Source: an uncultured Granulosicoccaceae bacterium
GTDB lineage: Bacteria > Pseudomonadota > Gammaproteobacteria > Granulosicoccales > Granulosicoccaceae
Length of the DNA: 36,445 nucleotides
Reading direction: 5' to 3'
Assembly: GCA_938035945.1 (NCBI GenBank)
Contig: CALHOU010000175.1
Span: forward strand, 1-36,445
This document shows, piece after piece, positions 34,353 through 36,445 of the stretch; position 1 is the stretch's first letter, and each line of letters begins with the position of its first letter. Position numbers and translations under genes: made by a program. The notes under the pieces were generated by a model that saw nothing but the letters and a program-made list of their open reading frames with translations, searched no databases and had not been told where the DNA came from.

Positions 34353-35357
34353 CTAAACTAAGCGCTTACGCCTTTGAGATAGAAACTCTTCATGTGAACC
34401 ATTGGTGCCATCATGAAACGAGCCGAACAGTTTATCCCAAGGCACTTCTAAATTTCCGTAATTACAATCAAAGTAACGGTGATGCATCTGATGATGAAAA
34501 TTACCTAGCGCCAATCGCTGCTTATCTTTAATCAGAAAGTTCTCGAAGCCGGCGTGCGACGTGGCGGCGGTTAATGCTTGGTGTTGGAGATGGTAGATAA
34601 TATGAATGGGGTGTGCGGCCACAATCCAATGGATAAGCACGCTACTCAAAAACAACAGATGCTCGATTGGGTGCATGGAGAAACCCGACCATGGTCCTAT
34701 GTTGGTATTTCGATGATGCAAAGCGTGTGCAAGCTTATACATTGGTGGCCAATGCAAGAATCGATGAATCCAGTAAAAGTGAAACGATATCCATAGATTG
34801 CTCAGGAAAAACAAAAGCACAAACCATATTGGGTGCTCGCTCCATAGCAACTTAGGCACATAACCGTTGGCCATACTCCATAACATGAGCGCTTCGTAGG
34901 CAGTCCAAAAAAACACACCACTGGCCAGGGTCCAGAAGATATTGTCGCGCAATTGGTTATTAAATGAATATTTCTTGCCCTTGTCTTTCAGCTCGCGGGG
35001 GTCAAATTTTAATTTCTCACCCTGCGATTTTCTAACGTGCAAAAGATAATGCAGACCGCCTGCAACCAGGCAAATTAATACAAAGTTGCGAACATACATT
35101 TTGGCTATCCAGCCAAATTCGAGTTGTTGAGTTTGTTCCAGCGGCGGTTGTAGATAGAACCAAGTCAACACAGCAAGGCCAACAACGATCACATTCTCAC
35201 CAAACACGAACCATCTATTGGCTATCCACAGTACTATCGACTTTATGTTCAGTGGCAGTTCGAACAAGGGGGAGGTGCGTATTGGTTCAGCGGGTCGATA
35301 TTGCCATTGCTGTTCGAAGCGAGTGGGTTTCGAAACCTTGGGTGTTTTTTCACTCAT
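34353..35357 (-). CDS. Sterol desaturase/fatty acid hydroxylase-family membrane enzyme
   Basis: This 334-residue integral membrane di-iron enzyme has four or more hydrophobic stretches (about 53-70, 90-108, 143-162, 177-196). The histidine clusters that bind iron are in place: HFYWIHRFLH (193-202), HALHH (211-215), H229/H233 (MHPIEHLL) and FHHQMHH (288-293). It would hydroxylate or desaturate a lipid such as a fatty acyl chain, sterol-like or carotenoid molecule, using O2. Its start overlaps the stop of the preceding PEP mutase-family gene by four bases (ATGA), so the two are co-translated. The lipid cannot be told from sequence. Confidence 0.88.
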   Translation of the reverse strand: MSEKTPKVSKPTRFEQQWQYRPAEPIRTSPLFELPLNIKSIVLWIANRWFVFGENVIVVGLAVLTWFYLQPPLEQTQQLEFGWIAKMYVRNFVLICLVAGGLHYLLHVRKSQGEKLKFDPRELKDKGKKYSFNNQLRDNIFWTLASGVFFWTAYEALMLWSMANGYVPKLLWSEHPIWFVLLFFLSNLWISFHFYWIHRFLHWPPMYKLAHALHHRNTNIGPWSGFSMHPIEHLLFLSSVLIHWIVAAHPIHIIYHLQHQALTAATSHAGFENFLIKDKQRLALGNFHHQMHHRYFDCNYGNLEVPWDKLFGSFHDGTNGSHEEFLSQRRKRLV

Positions 35358-36121
35358 GCGCCAATATCGAGCGCTTCGGTAGCAGCAGTTTGAAGTGATT
35401 TCATCATTTTTAGATAAGGCACCGGCCCATAGCTAATACGAGCTACCCCAGCTTTGGCCAAGACATGGTTTGGTGGAACATAGGGCAAAGCAATAATGTT
35501 AACCGGTATATCGACGTTGGCACACAAGGTTTTAATAAATTCTTCATTCGCAAGCCCCGGCGCAAAAAAACCGTCAGCGCCAGCGTCTTTATATGCTTGT
35601 GCGCGCTCGATCGCGTCATCCAACATCGTCTGCGTATGCGTATCCGGCTTTGCCTTTAAAAAGATATCGGTTCGTGCATTAACAAAACTGTTTGCACCAG
35701 CCGCAGTTTTTGCGGCTGCAACCCGCTCAACTTGTTTTTCAATGGTATACAGCCCTTCACCACCGACAATTTGATCTTCAAAGTTAAAACCAACAATGCC
35801 GCGACTCATGGCTTGAGACACAGTATCGGCGATAGTAGCCGTGTCTGCACCGTAGCCACCTTCTAAATCCATGGTGACGGGTAATTCGGTTGCTTCGATA
35901 ATGCGCTCAATGTTAAGTAACGCAGAGCTGAGCGGAATATTTTCGCCATCAGTAAAGCCCTGAGCCATAGCAACAGGTGCGCTACCTGTAGCTAAAGCTT
36001 GTGCGCCTGATGCAGCTACTGCCTTTGCACTTCCTGTGTCCCAAACGTTGAACAAAACAATGGGGGTGCCTGCAACGTGCAGCGAACGAAATAACTCTAC
36101 CTTCTCAGCAGGGGTCGACAT
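35354..36121 (-). CDS. Isocitrate lyase/PEP mutase-family protein
   Basis: This 255-residue TIM-barrel enzyme lacks a signal sequence. LFNVWDTGSAKAVAASGAQAL is the N-terminal family region, TMDLEGGYG supplies D85 and E87, and FNFEDQ supplies E115 and D116, all Mg2+/oxyanion-binding residues of the superfamily. NARTDIFL and DGFFAPGL follow. The catalytic Cys motif KKCGH of isocitrate and methylisocitrate lyases is absent. Oxaloacetate decarboxylase, a C-C lyase or a phosphonopyruvate-type function are all possible. AGAAGGTG lies about eight bases before the ATG. It lies 21 bases after the ABC ATPase gene. Confidence 0.86.
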   Translation of the reverse strand: MSTPAEKVELFRSLHVAGTPIVLFNVWDTGSAKAVAASGAQALATGSAPVAMAQGFTDGENIPLSSALLNIERIIEATELPVTMDLEGGYGADTATIADTVSQAMSRGIVGFNFEDQIVGGEGLYTIEKQVERVAAAKTAAGANSFVNARTDIFLKAKPDTHTQTMLDDAIERAQAYKDAGADGFFAPGLANEEFIKTLCANVDIPVNIIALPYVPPNHVLAKAGVARISYGPVPYLKMMKSLQTAATEALDIGA

Positions 36122-36142
36122 AGGCTTACACCTTCTAAAATA

Positions 36143-36445
36143 TTAGCTTGTACGTGATGCTAACAAATTCGTCAGCCAGTCAGGATCCATTTCCGGTACC
36201 GATGAGAGCAGCAATTGCGTGTATTCAGGGTGTGGTGGTGACAAAATGTCGCTCTTGAGCCCTTGTTCTACGACTTCACCTTGATACATAACAACAATTT
36301 CATCAGAAATAGCTTTGACCGTTGCAATATCATGGGTAATGAACAAGTAGCTAATTCCAAATTCATCTTGTAAGCGCAGCAATAGTTTTAATATCCCTTC
36401 CTGCACTATTTGATCAAGCGCGGACGTAACTTCATCGCAAATAAT
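36143..36445 (-). CDS. Peptide/nickel-type ABC transporter ATP-binding protein (5' end outside window)
   Basis: This is the C-terminal 100 residues of an ABC ATPase; the rest lies beyond the right edge. The fragment opens with a Walker B segment IICDEVTSALDQIVQ, continues through a D-loop and the switch His in LFITHDIATVKAISDEIVVM, and has YQGEVVEQGLKSDIL then HPEYTQLLLSSVPEMD, the typical end of DppD/DppF/OppD/OppF proteins. It should power uptake of oligopeptides or similar solutes at the inner membrane. The frame is exactly in phase with the window's edge. It may be co-transcribed with the PEP mutase-family and sterol-desaturase-family genes. Confidence 0.9.
   Translation of the reverse strand: MICDEVTSALDQIVQEGILKLLLRLQDEFGISYLFITHDIATVKAISDEIVVMYQGEVVEQGLKSDILSPPHPEYTQLLLSSVPEMDPDWLTNLLASRTS

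Noticed and set aside
1..36445. tRNA, rRNA, CRISPR array, insertion sequence or phage attachment site
   Set aside because: Reading the sequence showed no regularly spaced repeats, transposase or integrase-like products, or cloverleaf-like sequences. A covariance-model search was not possible, so very small RNAs cannot be excluded.

Overview
The window looks like chromosomal DNA from a marine, heterotrophic member of the Pseudomonadota, most likely a gammaproteobacterium. The evidence is a Spy/CpxP-like protein next to a CpxRA-like two-component pair, a full-length dddP (DMSP lyase), two TRAP-type uptake systems, several sulfatases and many catabolic oxygenases. Base composition is moderate and even, and gene density is high: no gap between genes exceeds about 210 bases. 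No rRNA, tRNA, CRISPR array, insertion sequence or phage gene was seen. Genus-level placement is not possible from this sequence alone.

Layout. (1) 1-3986: a truncated PLP-dependent aromatic amino acid decarboxylase, divergent from an envelope-stress module (Spy/CpxP-like protein, CpxR-like regulator, CpxA-like kinase) with a repeated GTTAC operator candidate. (2) 3988-6640: a cytoplasmic gamma-glutamyltransferase and a DMT permease. (3) 6650-10457, minus strand: an MFS transporter, a BphC-like extradiol dioxygenase and an MhpA-like flavin hydroxylase, forming a small aromatic module. (4) 10531-12483, plus: a TauE/SafE permease and an ArgE-type deacetylase. (5) 12487-26477, minus: about 14 kb of thirteen co-directional catabolic genes in two blocks. 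The upstream block is FAA hydrolase, nitroreductase, OsmC, DctP-Q-M TRAP transporter, intradiol dioxygenase and GntR regulator. The downstream block is TAXI-type binding protein, fused TRAP permease, sulfatase, (R)-amine-transaminase-like enzyme and an ectoine-hydrolase/creatinase-like protein. (6) 26576-28573, plus: a YciI-like protein and a second sulfatase. (7) 28621-31816: dddP, divergent from an enoyl-CoA hydratase and a PhyH-type dioxygenase. (8) 31941-36445: a small membrane protein, a lipoprotein with a CBM9-like domain, a second DMT permease, a sterol-desaturase-family enzyme, a PEP mutase/isocitrate lyase-family enzyme and a truncated peptide-type ABC ATPase.

How it fits together. 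Much of the window captures and breaks down small marine organic molecules. DddP should cleave DMSP to DMS and acrylate, and the divergent enoyl-CoA hydratase is a candidate, unproven, for handling acryloyl-CoA. The minus-strand island pairs two high-affinity uptake systems with a desulfating enzyme, an amine transaminase, a creatinase-fold amidohydrolase and ring-cleaving or C-C-bond-hydrolysing enzymes. I see no complete known pathway in it, so it is the best candidate here for an undescribed catabolic system, perhaps for a sulfated and/or aminated aromatic or osmolyte. In both TRAP systems a hairpin lies between the binding-protein gene and the permease gene, which suggests the binding protein is made in excess.
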